This document shows positions 1-5,224 of a stretch of 5,224 nucleotides of DNA, piece by piece (positions within the stretch are counted from its first letter, which is position 1; every line of letters begins with the position of its first letter). The stretch comes from Comamonas sp. Lineage in GTDB: Bacteria > Pseudomonadota > Gammaproteobacteria > Burkholderiales > Burkholderiaceae_C. The position numbers and the translations under genes are program-made. The DNA is taken from NCBI GenBank assembly GCA_019236485.1, contig JAFAIY010000418.1:1-5224 (forward strand). The letters are read 5' to 3'. The notes beneath the pieces are model-generated. The model saw only the letters and a list, made by a program, of their open reading frames with translations, was not told the origin of the DNA and searched no databases.

Positions 1-74
1 ATGTGGACGACTTCAAGAACATCATGGATGAAGTCCGCAGCCCCAAGGCCAGCAAGGTGCGCAGCAAGCCCTGA
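1..74 (+). CDS. 3' end of an unidentified plus-strand gene (partial)
   Basis: Only the last 23 residues and the TGA stop (72-74) are inside the window; the start lies upstream of position 1. The reading frame begins at base 3 and ends in a hydrophilic, lysine- and arginine-rich tail containing DDFKNIMDEVRS and closing with VRSKP. Nearly every codon in this frame ends in G or C, as expected for a real gene in this genome. A compact intrinsic terminator follows 17 bases after the stop, which supports this frame over the ATG-initiated frame at position 1. The family cannot be recognised from so short a tail. The gene converges on aroC. Confidence 0.7.
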   Translation, partial: VDDFKNIMDEVRSPKASKVRSKP

Positions 75-91
75 CCCGCTAAATACACCAC

Positions 92-117
92 AAGCCACCT
101 TAGGGTGGCTTTGTTTT
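92..117 (+). terminator. Intrinsic terminator of the upstream partial gene
   Basis: An 8-bp perfect stem (AAGCCACC at 92-99 pairing with GGTGGCTT at 104-111) with a TTAG loop is followed by a T-rich run (TTTGTTTT including the stem end). It sits 17 bases after the stop at 74, the normal place for a Rho-independent terminator on the plus strand. Confidence 0.85.
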
Positions 118-141
118 GGCCTCAAGGCCGGCAGGTCGGAC

Positions 142-182
142 TATCGATTCAAGAGCGCTCAGCGCGCGCTCTTAAATAGATA
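142..182. repeat. Long imperfect palindrome in the convergent intergenic region
   Basis: Arms 142-158 and 166-182 pair at 15 of 17 positions around a 7-base loop. The inner 8 bp (AAGAGCGC / GCGCTCTT) are perfect and the outer part is AT-rich. No T-run follows on either strand, so it does not look like a terminator. Its form (AGCGC-rich core flanked by ATAG/CTAT-type AT-rich arms) resembles the dispersed intergenic palindromes I recall from Comamonadaceae genomes, but that link is inference from memory. Confidence 0.45.
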
Positions 183-202
183 TCGCCAGAAATTCATAGA
201 TT

Positions 203-214
203 TTCATTAATGAA
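203..214. repeat. 12-bp perfect palindrome beside a 7-bp tandem repeat
   Basis: TTCATTAATGAA is a perfect palindrome in a locally AT-rich patch (about 171-214). It is followed directly by two head-to-tail copies of CATGCGC (215-228). It lies between two convergent genes, so no promoter is required here. It could be a protein-binding site or chance; the function is unknown. Confidence 0.3.
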
Positions 215-308
215 CATGCGCCATGCGCTTCTTTAAAGATAGCACCATCGCGCAGCCCCAAAGCGGGAGCCAAGCTCTGGGAGAGCAGAAGATGCCGCCC
301 CAAAAGCA

Positions 309-345
309 CAACGCCAGCCCGGTAAATATCACCGGGCTGGCGTTG
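309..345 (-). terminator. Intrinsic terminator of aroC
   Basis: A 15-bp perfect stem (309-323 with 331-345) encloses a 7-base loop. Read on the minus strand, the hairpin is followed by TGCTTTT. It begins 40 bases past the aroC stop, so it is the natural terminator for leftward transcription. The T-run is modest but the stem is very strong. Confidence 0.8.
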
Positions 346-358
346 GCATCGGATATCG

Positions 359-378
359 GCTCCGGCCCAAGCCGGAGC
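359..378 (-). other. Second hairpin just after the aroC stop
   Basis: An 8-bp perfect stem (GCTCCGGC / GCCGGAGC) with a 4-base loop starts 7 bases past the aroC stop codon. No T-run follows on the minus strand, so it is not a terminator by itself. It may protect the mRNA 3' end or assist the terminator at 309-345. Confidence 0.5.
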
Positions 379-385
379 TACGTCC

Positions 386-1483
386 TCAGGCGGCCGATGC
401 GGGGATAGGCTTGAGGCCCGAATCCACATCGCCGCACTGGGCGCGGTGGCGCAGCGCATGGTCCATGACCACCAAGGCCAACAAGGCCTCGGCAATCGGC
501 GCAGCGCGTATGCCCACGCAGGGGTCATGGCGGCCCTTGGTGATGACTTCGGCGCTCTGGCCGTGCACGTCGATCGATTCGCGCGGCGTGATGATGGAGC
601 TCGTCGGCTTGACGGCGATGCGCACCTCCAGGTCCTGGCCGGTGCTGATGCCGCCGACGATGCCGCCCGCGTTATTGCTGCGAAAACCCTCGGGGCTCAG
701 CGAATCGCCATGCGTGGTGCCGCGCTGGGCCACACTATCGAAACCCGCGCCGATCTCCACGGCCTTGACGGCGTTCAGGCCCATCATGGCATAGGCGATG
801 TCGGCGTCCAGGCGGTCATACAGGGGCTGGCCCAGACCGACCGGCATATTGCTGGCATTCACGCGCAGCGCCGCACCGCAGGAGTCGCCCGACTTGCGCA
901 ACTGCTCCATATATTCTTCGTAGCGGCTCACATCGGCCACGGGCGCGAAGAAGGGGTTGTGCGGCACATGCTCCCAGCTCTCGAACGGGATGGCCAGCTC
1001 CCCCACCTGGGTCATGCAGGCGCGGAATTCGGTGCCGAACTTTTGCTTCAGCCACTTCTTGGCCACGGCGCCGGCGGCCACCGTGGGCGCGGTCAGGCGG
1101 GCCGAGGAACGGCCACCGCCGCGCGGGTCGCGAATGCCGTATTTCTGGAAATAGGCATAGTCGGCATGGCCGGGGCGAAAGCTCTGGGCTATGTTGGAGT
1201 AATCCTTGCTGCGCTGGTCCGTGTTGCGGATCAGCAGCGCGATGGGCGTGCCCGTGGTCTTGCCCTCGTAGACACCCGAGAGGATTTCCACCGCATCGGG
1301 TTCGTTGCGCTGGGTCACGAACTTGCTGGTGCCGGGACGGCGGCGGTCCAGATCCTGCTGGATGTCCGCTGCGCTCAGCTCCATGCCCGGAGGGCAGCCG
1401 TCAATCACACAGCCTATGGCCGGGCCGTGGGATTCACCAAAATTGGTAACCGTGAAAATTGTGCCAAAGGTATTGCCGCTCAT
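386..1483 (-). CDS. aroC: Chorismate synthase
   Basis: AroC converts 5-enolpyruvylshikimate-3-phosphate to chorismate, the last step of the common aromatic pathway. It is a cytosolic homotetramer that needs reduced FMN although the reaction has no net redox change. The 365 residues match the usual 350-370. All family signatures are present: GESHG with the conserved histidine at residue 19, [10 protein letters not shown] (45-53), FRPGHADY with H106, RGGGRSSAR (121-129), [13 protein letters not shown] (271-283), KPTSS (292-296) and [11 protein letters not shown] (317-327), with the conserved Asp at 341. The start is fixed by the family's conserved opening MSGNTFG; no good Shine-Dalgarno sequence precedes it. 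A CoA-transferase gene lies 101 bp upstream on the same strand, and a strong terminator lies downstream. Nothing is missing or broken. Confidence 0.97.
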   Translation of the reverse strand: MSGNTFGTIFTVTNFGESHGPAIGCVIDGCPPGMELSAADIQQDLDRRRPGTSKFVTQRNEPDAVEILSGVYEGKTTGTPIALLIRNTDQRSKDYSNIAQSFRPGHADYAYFQKYGIRDPRGGGRSSARLTAPTVAAGAVAKKWLKQKFGTEFRACMTQVGELAIPFESWEHVPHNPFFAPVADVSRYEEYMEQLRKSGDSCGAALRVNASNMPVGLGQPLYDRLDADIAYAMMGLNAVKAVEIGAGFDSVAQRGTTHGDSLSPEGFRSNNAGGIVGGISTGQDLEVRIAVKPTSSIITPRESIDVHGQSAEVITKGRHDPCVGIRAAPIAEALLALVVMDHALRHRAQCGDVDSGLKPIPASAA

Positions 1484-1498
1484 AGGCTGTTGATTATG
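1484..1498 (-). promoter_or_regulatory. Possible -10 box close to the aroC start, without a ribosome binding site
   Basis: On the minus strand the bases before the aroC ATG read CATAATCAACAGCCT. CATAAT (1493-1498) resembles a -10 hexamer but ends only 9 bases before the ATG, and no AGGAG-like stretch lies between. A weak -35 candidate, CTGACT, lies 19 bases upstream of it. If the promoter is real, the message would be nearly leaderless. The alternative is transcription from the CoA-transferase gene or a promoter further upstream. Confidence 0.25.
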
Positions 1499-1584
1499 CC
1501 TGCGGAGCTTGGCCGGCAGTCAGGCGCGGGGGTCATAAGAGCGCTGCCCCAGCCATCGCGCCTGCCGCAGGCCTGGCACCGCGG

Positions 1585-3024
1585 CTACCAGCGCGGCGGC
1601 TGGCTGCCGGGAGGCGCGGACGGATGATCCCAGGCCACGGGCGTGCGCGAGAACTGCGCGCAGTGGCGCACGGCCTGCAGGCGGCCAAAGCCGCTGTCCA
1701 GCGTTTCCAGGTAGGGCGCGATATCGGGCCTTGCCTCGTCCCATTGCGGCGGCGCCACGCGCCCCAGGCTGCGCAGCCAGTGCGCCGCGCCGGCCAGCGA
1801 GACGCGCACGCGCCAGCTGCCGCCCTCGGTGGCCTGCTTCAGCAGGGCCGCCTGTATGCCAAAGGCCAGCAAAAAGCCCGCGCCATAGTCCAGCGCCTGC
1901 ATGGGCAGAACCCGCGGCTTGCCGCCGCCCTCGGCCATGCCCTCGTCCGCATTGATGCCCGTGGCCGTCTGCACCAGCGAATCGAAGCCGCGCCGCCCGG
2001 CCCATGGCCCTTGCCAGCCATAGGCGCAGAGTTCGGCCACCACCAGGCCCGGGCGCAGCTGCGCCAGGGCTTGGTCGCCAAAGCCCCTGGCCTCCAGCGC
2101 GCCGGGCCGATAGGCCTGCAGAAACACATGGGCCGCGCTGACCAGGCTCTGCAAGCCCGCGCGGCCCGGCTCCGTGCGCAGGTCCAGCTGGGCCGAGCGC
2201 TTGCCGCGGCTCAGATCCGCGATCGCGTCGATATTGGGCAGATGGGGTCCGTTGATCATCAGCACCTCGGCGCCATAGGCAGCCAGGGTACGTGCCGCGG
2301 CCGGGCCCGAGAGTATGCGCGTCAGATCCAGCAGCTTGATGCCCGCCAGCGGTCGCTGCCCGTCGCCCAGCTGCGGCCAGGTCTGCGGCGCTGCATCGCC
2401 TATGCGCACCAGCTCCACCAGGGGCTGGCTGGCGATCTCAGCCTGCTGCTCCTGGGCCAGCCATTGCTCATGGCTGCGCAGCGCCGCTACCGGCAGGCCG
2501 CGCTCCGCGGCGCGGGCTTCGAAGTCCTCGGCACGCCAGTGCTGCAGCGCCTGCTCCACCGCGGCTCGCGGTGTCCGGCTTCCAGGCTCCAGGCCCAGCA
2601 GCGCCAGCGCGCCGTCGCGATGGTGGTCGAAGTTCGCATGGATGCGCACCCAGCCCGGCGCCCCCAGGGCTGCGCCGCAGGCATACAGGCCCGAGATCGG
2701 CGACCACAGATCGGGCTCCTGGCCGTCCAGCGTGAAAAAACCGCTGCTCTCGAAGACCGCATGCTGGGCATCGACGCCCACCGTCTGCGCCCCCAGATCC
2801 GGCCTGCGCAGCGCTCCAATCTCGGTGGCCGCGAGCGCGGCCGCGCCCACGCTGGCCTGGACCATGTCGGCCACCGCAAAGCTGGAGGCAAAGCCGCGGG
2901 CCGAGCCCGTCAGCGCCGCACGCTCCAGGGCCTGCGGCGCCAGCCCGCACTGCCCCCATAGTTCCGCCAGCGCGGCCGTCGCGCCAGCCGCTGCCCAGGA
3001 TTCGTCGGATCTAGCATTTTTCAT
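1585..3024 (-). CDS. CaiB/BaiF-family class III CoA-transferase
   Basis: Class III CoA-transferases move CoA between carboxylic acids through acyl-aspartyl and aspartyl-CoA intermediates; related members are racemases. The donor and acceptor here cannot be told from sequence. The protein has 479 residues, longer than the typical 400. Its C-terminal half opens with the nucleotide-fold signature GIKLLDLTRILSGP (228-241) and contains YRPGALEARGFG (305-316), AYGWQGPWAGRRGFDSL with probable catalytic Asp348, and VRVSLA (406-411). The N-terminal half (about 45-210) resembles the part that normally comes later in CaiB proteins, including VSVD-like VGVDAQHA, FFTLDG, and a small domain with GWVRIHANFDHHRDG (124-138). 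This double or permuted layout is shared by a group of proteobacterial relatives I recall. The start ATG has only a weak AAGG, 11 bases upstream. The gene may be co-transcribed with aroC. Confidence 0.9.
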   Translation of the reverse strand: MKNARSDESWAAAGATAALAELWGQCGLAPQALERAALTGSARGFASSFAVADMVQASVGAAALAATEIGALRRPDLGAQTVGVDAQHAVFESSGFFTLDGQEPDLWSPISGLYACGAALGAPGWVRIHANFDHHRDGALALLGLEPGSRTPRAAVEQALQHWRAEDFEARAAERGLPVAALRSHEQWLAQEQQAEIASQPLVELVRIGDAAPQTWPQLGDGQRPLAGIKLLDLTRILSGPAAARTLAAYGAEVLMINGPHLPNIDAIADLSRGKRSAQLDLRTEPGRAGLQSLVSAAHVFLQAYRPGALEARGFGDQALAQLRPGLVVAELCAYGWQGPWAGRRGFDSLVQTATGINADEGMAEGGGKPRVLPMQALDYGAGFLLAFGIQAALLKQATEGGSWRVRVSLAGAAHWLRSLGRVAPPQWDEARPDIAPYLETLDSGFGRLQAVRHCAQFSRTPVAWDHPSAPPGSQPPRW

Positions 3025-3061
3025 AGCCGTGAGCGCCTTATCGACAAGGGTTTCGGGCCGA

Positions 3062-3081
3062 TTCCATGCAAGAACATGGAA
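3062..3081. promoter_or_regulatory. 20-bp inverted repeat upstream of the CoA-transferase gene
   Basis: TTCCATG (3062-3068) and CATGGAA (3075-3081) form a perfect 7-bp inverted repeat with a 6-base spacer. It sits 37-57 bases before the CoA-transferase start, between that gene and the CBS-gene terminator. The size and position suit an operator for a dimeric regulator. No clear promoter hexamers could be assigned next to it, so the function is inferred. Confidence 0.4.
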
Positions 3082-3094
3082 CTGGTGGGACCCG

Positions 3095-3122
3095 GAAATG
3101 ACAAACCCCGCGGCTGCGGGGT
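3095..3122 (-). terminator. Intrinsic terminator of the CBS-domain gene
   Basis: The 7-bp GC-rich stem ACCCCGC (3105-3111) / GCGGGGT (3116-3122) with a 4-base loop is followed, on the minus strand, by TTGTCATTT. An A-tract match (CTTTTTCTC) precedes it. It lies 40 bases past the CBS-gene stop and separates that gene from the CoA-transferase gene. The T-run is interrupted, so efficiency is uncertain. Confidence 0.7.
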
Positions 3123-3162
3123 CTGAGAAAAAGAATTCAATGCCAGGCCGGCACCCGGGCCA

Positions 3163-3615
3163 TCACTCGGCGCCCTGGCGCTCGCCCTCGGGCCAGTCGC
3201 GGATATAGGCCTTGAGCATGCGGTTCTCGAAGTTCTGGCTGTCGACCACGGCCTTGGCCACGTCGTAGAGGCTGATCACGCCCATGAGCATGCGCTTGTC
3301 CATCACGGGCATATAGCGTGCGTGGCGGTCCAGCATCATGCGGCGAACCTCGTCCATATCGGTCTCCATGGTGCAGGTCATGGGTGCATCGTCCATGGCC
3401 GAGCGCACGCTCATATCGGCGATGCCGCTGGTCTTGACGAAGCCCTGGATCACTTCGCGGAAAGTCAGCATGCCCACCACATCGCCATGCTCCATGACGA
3501 CCAGCGAGCCTATGTCCTTGTCCGACATGACCTGCACCGCCGCGGCCAGGCTTTCGTCGGGCGCTACCGTGTACAAGGTATTGCCCTTGACGCGCAGGAT
3601 GTCACTTACTTTCAT
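3163..3615 (-). CDS. Two-CBS-domain protein
   Basis: This is a small soluble protein of 150 residues made almost entirely of a tandem pair of CBS domains (a Bateman module). Such modules bind adenine nucleotides or related ligands and usually sense energy state; stand-alone versions have no defined enzyme activity, so the partner is unknown. CBS1 covers about residues 8-62 (TVAPDESLAAAVQVM, IGSLVV, VVGMLTFREV). CBS2 covers about 72-126 (SAMDDAPMTCTMETDMDEV, ARYMPVMDK, LMGVISLYDVAKAV). A charged tail ends in EGERQGAE. No signal peptide or membrane segment is seen. The chosen start (MKVSDILRVKG) has a good GGAGAA ribosome site 6 bases upstream (3621-3626) and gives the family's usual length; an in-frame ATG 17 codons earlier adds a non-conserved basic stretch. 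The gene is divergent from metY. Confidence 0.9.
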   Translation of the reverse strand: MKVSDILRVKGNTLYTVAPDESLAAAVQVMSDKDIGSLVVMEHGDVVGMLTFREVIQGFVKTSGIADMSVRSAMDDAPMTCTMETDMDEVRRMMLDRHARYMPVMDKRMLMGVISLYDVAKAVVDSQNFENRMLKAYIRDWPEGERQGAE

Positions 3616-3620
3616 TGCCG

Positions 3621-3626
3621 TTCTCC
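3621..3626 (-). promoter_or_regulatory. Ribosome binding site fixing the CBS-gene start
   Basis: GGAGAA on the minus strand lies 5 bases from the ATG at 3613-3615 (7 bases counted from the GGAG core). It decides in favour of this start over the in-frame ATG at 3664-3666. Confidence 0.8.
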
Positions 3627-3635
3627 GAGATCTGT

Positions 3636-3717
3636 TTTGTGCACGCTGGCAGCTTTTGTCCTGCACGTGTCAGCACGTGCGGCATTGCTGTGCGCAGAAT
3701 GCGAGTGCGTGCACAAA
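3636..3717. promoter_or_regulatory. Symmetric array of GTGCAC/CACGTG palindromes in the divergent intergenic region
   Basis: An 11-bp perfect inverted repeat (TTTGTGCACGC at 3636-3646, GCGTGCACAAA at 3707-3717) surrounds a central palindrome GCACGTGC (3673-3680) placed exactly at the dyad centre, with 26 bases on each side. A second GCACGTG (3663-3669) lies 10 bp before the central copy, one helical turn away. A TATATT (-10-like, minus strand, 3716-3721) overlaps the distal arm. The location, 21-102 bases before the CBS gene, suggests an operator array or a structured leader. No regulator can be named. Confidence 0.4.
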
Positions 3718-3785
3718 TATAGCCCACAATGAGATGAGCCCAGCACAATTGGCGACACCCGCAACACGGATGAAGCAGCGCCGTT

Positions 3786-3813
3786 CCGCCCAATGCGGGC
3801 CTGCAAGGCAGGC
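3786..3813 (+). other. Tandem small hairpins in the metY upstream region
   Basis: Two adjacent hairpins precede metY: CCGC/GCGG (3786-3789 with 3795-3798) and the 6-bp GCCTGC/GCAGGC with a 3-base loop (3799-3804 with 3808-3813). They end 44 bases before the metY start. They could shape a 5' leader, but no T-run follows and no known S-adenosylmethionine riboswitch pattern was recognised. Confidence 0.3.
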
Positions 3814-3846
3814 GCAATCTCGCCCAGACCGATAGCAACAAATCAC

Positions 3847-3851
3847 GGAGA
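3847..3851 (+). promoter_or_regulatory. metY ribosome binding site
   Basis: GGAGA lies 6 bases before the ATG at 3858, with good spacing. It supports the chosen metY start. Confidence 0.8.
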
Positions 3852-3857
3852 CAAGAC

Positions 3858-5183
3858 ATGCCCGGCTACTCTGACCCCGGCTTTGACACCCTGAGCCTGC
3901 ACGCGGGCGCCCAGCCCGACCCGGCCACCGGCGCGCGGGCCGTGCCCATTCACCTGACGACCTCCTTCGTCTTCGAATCCAGCGATCACGCGGCCAGCCT
4001 GTTCAATCTGGAGCGTCCCGGCCATGTCTACAGCCGCATCAGCAATCCCACGAACGCCGTGCTCGAGCAGCGCGTGGCCGCTCTAGAAGGCGGCGTGGGC
4101 GCGATTGCAGTAGCCAGCGGCCAGGCGGCCCTGCATCTGTCCATCGCCACGCTGATGGGCGCTGGCAGCCATATCGTGGCCAGCACCGCGCTGTATGGCG
4201 GCAGCCAGAACCTGCTGCATTACACGCTGCGCCGCTTCGGCATCGAGACCACGTTTGTGAAGCCCGGCGACATAGACGGCTGGCGTGCCGCCGTGCGTCC
4301 CAACACCAAGCTGTTCTTCGGCGAGACCGTGGGCAATCCGGGCCTGGACGTGCTGGACATTGGCACCGTCTCCGCCATCGCCCACGAGGCCGGCGTGCCG
4401 CTGCTGGTGGACTCCACCCTGACCTCGCCCTGGCTGATCAAGCCCTTCGAACACGGCGCAGACATCGTCTACCACTCGGCCACCAAGTTCCTCTCGGGTC
4501 ACGGCACAGTGATAGGCGGCATCGTGGTCGACGGCGGCAGCTTCGACTGGGAAAAGAGCGGCAAATTCCCCGAGCTGACCCAACCCTACGACGGCTTCCA
4601 CAATATGGTGTTCAGCGAGGAGAGCACGGTGGGCGCCTTTTTGCTGCGCGCGCGCCGCGAAGGCCTGCGCGACTTCGGCGCCTGCATGAGCCCGCACAGT
4701 GCCTGGCTGATCCTGCAGGGCATAGAGACGCTGCCGCTGCGCATGGAACGCCATATGCGCAATACCGAGAAGGTGGTGCAGTTCCTGGCCAGCCACCCGT
4801 TCGTGGCGCGCGTGGGCCACCCGCTGCTGGCCTCGCACCCCAGCCATGCGCTGGCGCAGAAGCTGCTGCGCTTCGGCGCGCGCGGCGCGGGCTCGGTGTT
4901 CAGCTTCGACCTCAAGGGCGACCGCGAGCAGGGGAAGAAGTTCATCGAGACGCTCAAGCTCTTCAGCCACCTGGCCAACGTGGGCGACTGCCGCTCGCTG
5001 GTCATCCACCCCGCCAGCACCACGCACTTCCGCATGACGGACGAGGCGCTGGCCGCCGGCGGCATCTCGCAGGGCACGATCCGCCTGTCGATCGGGCTGG
5101 AAGACCCCGACGACCTGATCGACGACCTCAAGCGCGCGCTCAAGGCCGCGGAAAAGCTCGGTGCCGGAAAGGCGGGTGCGTGA
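3858..5183 (+). CDS. metY: O-acetylhomoserine sulfhydrylase (aminocarboxypropyltransferase)
   Basis: MetY is a cytosolic PLP enzyme of the Cys/Met-metabolism (gamma-family) group. It joins O-acetylhomoserine with sulfide to give homocysteine and acetate, bypassing cystathionine in methionine synthesis. The 441 residues fit MetY (about 425-445) and are longer than MetB or MetZ (about 380-400). Visible motifs are FDTLSLHAG at the N-terminus, YSRISNPT (58-65, phosphate contact from the neighbouring subunit), ASGQAAL (86-92), VDSTLTSPW with Asp185 facing the PLP ring nitrogen, SATKFLSGHG with Schiff-base Lys210, and RLSIGLED with Arg409 for the substrate carboxylate. The MetY-type insertion around 226-260 (GGSFDW to FSEES) is present. 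The start has a good GGAGA site. The stop overlaps the next gene's ATG. O-succinylhomoserine as substrate cannot be ruled out from sequence. Confidence 0.94.
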   Translation: MPGYSDPGFDTLSLHAGAQPDPATGARAVPIHLTTSFVFESSDHAASLFNLERPGHVYSRISNPTNAVLEQRVAALEGGVGAIAVASGQAALHLSIATLMGAGSHIVASTALYGGSQNLLHYTLRRFGIETTFVKPGDIDGWRAAVRPNTKLFFGETVGNPGLDVLDIGTVSAIAHEAGVPLLVDSTLTSPWLIKPFEHGADIVYHSATKFLSGHGTVIGGIVVDGGSFDWEKSGKFPELTQPYDGFHNMVFSEESTVGAFLLRARREGLRDFGACMSPHSAWLILQGIETLPLRMERHMRNTEKVVQFLASHPFVARVGHPLLASHPSHALAQKLLRFGARGAGSVFSFDLKGDREQGKKFIETLKLFSHLANVGDCRSLVIHPASTTHFRMTDEALAAGGISQGTIRLSIGLEDPDDLIDDLKRALKAAEKLGAGKAGA

Positions 5184-5224
5184 TGGAACTGCAAGTCAAC
5201 GGCCAGCGCACCTACTGCTACACC
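5183..5224 (+). CDS. 5' end of the gene after metY, probably an alpha/beta-hydrolase (partial)
   Basis: The ATG at 5183-5185 shares its A with the metY TGA stop (TGATG), a one-base overlap typical of translational coupling. The 14 visible codons read MELQVNGQRTYCYT, then the window ends. A purine-rich stretch (GGAAAGGCGGG, inside the metY end) lies 6 bases upstream as a possible ribosome site. The opening resembles alpha/beta-hydrolases that I recall following metY in Comamonadaceae, but no catalytic motif is in view, so the family assignment is inference. The gene probably forms an operon with metY. Confidence 0.6.
   Translation, partial: MELQVNGQRTYCYT

Noticed and set aside
1..210. Plus-strand frame starting with ATG at position 1
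   Set aside because: It runs through a clear terminator at 92-117 and a palindrome. The competing frame ending at 74 has strong third-position G/C bias and stops just before the terminator.
203..214. TTCATTAATGAA as a MetR-type site
   Set aside because: The MetR consensus as known is TGAA-N5-TTCA, the opposite half-site orientation, and no methionine gene is nearby at this end.
446..1627. Long plus-strand open frame of 393 codons opposite aroC
   Set aside because: It is antisense to a complete, unmistakable AroC. The translation is low-complexity, rich in His, Ala, Gly and Arg, as expected for a mirror frame in GC-rich DNA.
1624..2961. Long plus-strand open frame of 445 codons opposite the CoA-transferase
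   Set aside because: It is antisense to a CoA-transferase with clear family motifs. Composition is dominated by Arg, Ala, Gln and Gly, with no recognisable domain.
3613..3666. Upstream ATG giving a 167-residue CBS protein
   Set aside because: The extra 17 residues are basic and unlike the family start. The ATG at 3613-3615 has a well-spaced GGAGAA site.
4083..5027. Minus-strand open frame of 314 codons opposite metY
   Set aside because: It is a shadow of the metY frame with no motif and a biased mirror composition.
1..5224. CRISPR array, tRNA or rRNA gene, insertion sequence, or a novel defence or biosynthetic system
   Set aside because: No regularly spaced repeats, no transposase-like frame, no cloverleaf-like sequence and no unknown multi-gene cluster were found. 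The coding content is housekeeping metabolism plus one CBS module.

Overview
The window looks like ordinary chromosomal DNA of a high-GC betaproteobacterium, most likely Burkholderiales and probably Comamonadaceae (Comamonas/Delftia-like). This rests on the strong G/C bias at third codon positions and on protein sequences recalled from that group: the AroC, the roughly 480-residue class III CoA-transferase, the short two-CBS-domain protein and MetY. The genus is an inference. No mobile element, CRISPR array, tRNA or rRNA gene is visible, and I found no novel multi-gene system.

Layout from left to right. The last 24 codons of an unidentified plus-strand gene end at 74 and are followed by a compact intrinsic terminator (92-117). 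An intergenic stretch of about 310 bases (75-385) between convergent genes holds that terminator, a long imperfect palindrome (142-182), an AT-rich patch with a 12-bp palindrome, and a strong hairpin terminator (309-345) for the leftward aroC. Three minus-strand genes follow. They are aroC (386-1483, chorismate synthase), a CaiB/BaiF-type class III CoA-transferase (1585-3024), and a two-CBS-domain protein (3163-3615). A terminator at 3105-3122 separates the CBS gene from the CoA-transferase gene. The CoA-transferase gene and aroC are 101 bp apart with no obvious terminator between them, so read-through is possible. A divergent 242-bp intergenic region (3616-3857) then leads to plus-strand metY (3858-5183, O-acetylhomoserine sulfhydrylase). 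The start codon of a further plus-strand gene overlaps the metY stop, and that gene is cut off by the window edge; it is probably an alpha/beta-hydrolase.

How the genes relate. aroC (last step of the shikimate trunk, making chorismate) and metY (direct sulfhydrylation in methionine synthesis) are biosynthetic housekeeping genes. The CoA-transferase is a broad-family enzyme of unknown substrate, and the CBS protein is a probable ligand-sensing or regulatory module. They do not form one obvious pathway. The most unusual non-coding signal is an 82-bp symmetric array of palindromic hexamers (GTGCAC, CACGTG, CACGTG, GTGCAC) at 3636-3717 in the divergent region in front of the CBS gene.
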